Assembly: GCA_947630005.1 (NCBI GenBank)
Contig: CANRGB010000020.1
Coordinates: 1-32,697, forward strand
DNA from: an uncultured Lachnospiraceae bacterium
GTDB lineage: Bacteria; Bacillota; Clostridia; Lachnospirales; Lachnospiraceae
DNA: 32,697 bases
Direction of reading: 5' to 3'
This document shows, in pieces, positions 31,557 to 32,697 of this stretch. The first letter of the stretch is position 1. Every line of letters starts with the position of its first letter. The notes under the pieces were generated by a model. That model saw only the letters and a list, made by a program, of their open reading frames with translations, was not told where the DNA came from and searched no databases. Position numbers and translations under genes: made by a program.

Positions 31557-32198
31557 ATGAAATATCTCCCGCTTTATCAGAAGGCCGCGGTCCTCACGGT
31601 AAAGCTGGGACTATCGGGGATTTTTTTCGCCATTTTGATCGGTCTGGTCTGCGCCTTTGTGACCTGGTTCAAGGTTCCTGTGGCGCGCAGGCTCGTCACA
31701 GTGTATATAGAATTCAGCAGGAACACACCGCTGCTTGTGCAGCTGTTTTTCATCTACTACGGACTGCCGAAAATCGGAATATCGACCAACGCCGAGATAT
31801 GCGGGATCGCGGGTCTGGCGTTTCTTGGAGGAAGCTACATGGCCGAGGCCTTCCGCAGCGGGCTTGAAGCGGTCGAGCCGATTCAGACGGAGAGCGCGCT
31901 GAGCCTTGGGATGAGCGGCTTTCAGACGATGCGGTATGTGATACTGCCGCAGGCCGTTTCGATCAGCGTGCCCGCGTTTATGGCCAACGTGATCTTTCTG
32001 CTGAAAGAGACGAGTGTGTTCAGCGCGATCAGCCTGATGGACCTGATGTTTACGGCCAAGGACCTGATCGGGCTTTATTACAAGACGACGGAGAGCCTCG
32101 TCCTTCTGGTGGTCTTTTATCTGTTGATCCTTCTGCCGATCTCGTTCATCGGCACCCTGGTGGAGAGGAGGCTGCGGTATGCCGGATTTGGGTCTTGA
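31557..32198 (+). CDS. Polar amino acid ABC transporter permease (HisM/GlnP family)
   Basis: The 213-residue inner membrane protein has about five helices. ExxRNTPLLVQLFFIYYGLP (near residues 52-72) and the EAA loop SALSLGMSGFQTMRYVILPQA (residues 119-140) contact the ATPase and are typical of the His/Glu/Gln/Arg permease family. It would form the channel with the next gene. The first ATG is at 31557, with GGGAA seven bases upstream. However, the in-frame codons just before it encode DWEFI, a common start of this family, behind an ACG at 31539 that has the better-placed GAAGGGAG site, so the true start may be this ACG. No binding-protein gene precedes it; partners are probably beyond the right edge. 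Confidence 0.92.
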   Translation: MKYLPLYQKAAVLTVKLGLSGIFFAILIGLVCAFVTWFKVPVARRLVTVYIEFSRNTPLLVQLFFIYYGLPKIGISTNAEICGIAGLAFLGGSYMAEAFRSGLEAVEPIQTESALSLGMSGFQTMRYVILPQAVSISVPAFMANVIFLLKETSVFSAISLMDLMFTAKDLIGLYYKTTESLVLLVVFYLLILLPISFIGTLVERRLRYAGFGS

Positions 32199-32697
32199 GG
32201 TACTGCTGAAAGGAAAAAACATGATCAGGATCCTGGGCGGCCTCTGGGTGGCCCTGAAGATCAGTTTGATCGCCGTGCTTATCAGCATCCCGCTGGGGAT
32301 CCTGCTCGGCGCGGTCATGACCCGGAAGAATCCGGTCACAAAGGCGCTCACGCGGATCTATCTTGAATTTATCCGCATCATGCCGCAGATGGTGCTTCTG
32401 TTTATCGTATATTTCGGCTCCGCGCGGGCGTTCGGCTGGAATCTCAGCGGCGAGGTGTCGGCGGTCATTGTTTTCTCTTTGTGGGGAACGGCGGAGATGG
32501 GGGATCTGGTGAGAGGCGCCCTGATCAGCATTCCCGTACACCAGTATGAAAGCGCGGAGGCGCTTGGCCTCAGCAAGGTGCAGACGTATTTCTATATCAT
32601 TATTCCACAGACCGTCCGGAGGCTGATTCCGCTGTCGATCAACCTGATCACGCGAATGATCAAGACGACGAGCCTGATCCTGATGATCGGCGTCGTG
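32179..32697 (+). CDS. Polar amino acid ABC transporter permease, second subunit (3' end cut off)
   Basis: The first 173 codons are present; the gene runs off the right edge. Family segments are visible: GLWVALKISLIAVLISIPLG in the first helix, YLEFIRIMPQMVLLFIVYFG, and the EAA loop SAEALGLSKVQTYFYIIIPQ. It pairs with the previous permease to form a heterodimer for import of a polar amino acid. I chose ATG 32179 because AGGAGG lies eight bases before it and the encoded PDLGLEVLLKGKN matches the family's short N-terminal segment. It overlaps the previous gene by 20 bp. An in-frame ATG at 32221 is the alternative. Confidence 0.9.
   Translation, partial: MPDLGLEVLLKGKNMIRILGGLWVALKISLIAVLISIPLGILLGAVMTRKNPVTKALTRIYLEFIRIMPQMVLLFIVYFGSARAFGWNLSGEVSAVIVFSLWGTAEMGDLVRGALISIPVHQYESAEALGLSKVQTYFYIIIPQTVRRLIPLSINLITRMIKTTSLILMIGVV

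Overview
The window reads as a chromosomal segment of a fairly GC-rich anaerobic Firmicute, most likely a Lachnospiraceae-type Clostridium. The support is a class III (oxygen-sensitive, glycyl radical) ribonucleotide reductase, a short Firmicute-type RpoD, DUF554, HflX, an LCP cell-wall ligase, AGGAGG-like ribosome binding sites and sigma-A promoters with extended -10 elements. The taxonomic call is inference from gene content. No rRNA, tRNA, CRISPR, insertion sequence or phage gene was seen.

Region 1 (1-16810, all + strand) is a surface-polysaccharide locus. A polyprenyl-type GT2 cut by the left edge is followed by a large polytopic membrane protein (DUF6020-like), a giant YfhO-type membrane protein with an extra N-terminal membrane module, two paralogous tandem-domain GT2 enzymes flanking an RffA/WecE-type sugar aminotransferase, a single-domain GT2, an undecaprenyl-phosphate sugar-1-phosphate transferase, an LCP ligase and a rhamnosyltransferase-like GT2. 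Together these can start a lipid-linked repeat unit, decorate it (probably with a 4-amino-4,6-dideoxyhexose among others) and attach the product to the wall. No flippase, polymerase or dTDP-sugar genes are visible.

Region 2 (16811-20791, + strand) holds a ClpX paralogue with a long linker and an altered substrate-entry loop, the primary sigma factor RpoD behind a near-consensus promoter, and a membrane-anchored NodB-fold protein that has lost its usual metal-binding residues. Region 3 (20864-23879, - strand) holds a DUF554 membrane protein and an OmpR-type response regulator/sensor kinase pair separated by a short 38-bp tandem repeat. A long near-perfect palindrome lies between this pair and the divergent genes that follow.

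Region 4 (24020-27980, + strand) is an SGNH/AlgX-like plus MBOAT O-acetylation pair in line with hflX. Region 5 (27981-28757) is a long non-coding stretch with an exact match to the Gram-positive LexA operator consensus, two NrdR-like boxes 31 bp apart, a strong promoter and a structured leader. It feeds an NrdD that carries a thioredoxin-like domain fused to its C terminus and has no nrdG behind it. After a clear terminator, region 6 (31393-end) is the start of a polar amino acid ABC transporter operon with a structured leader and two permease genes, the second cut by the right edge.

The points most worth a second look are the ClpX variant, the metal-site-less NodB protein, the NrdD-thioredoxin fusion, the LexA box with no visible target gene, and the repeat and palindrome around the two-component system.
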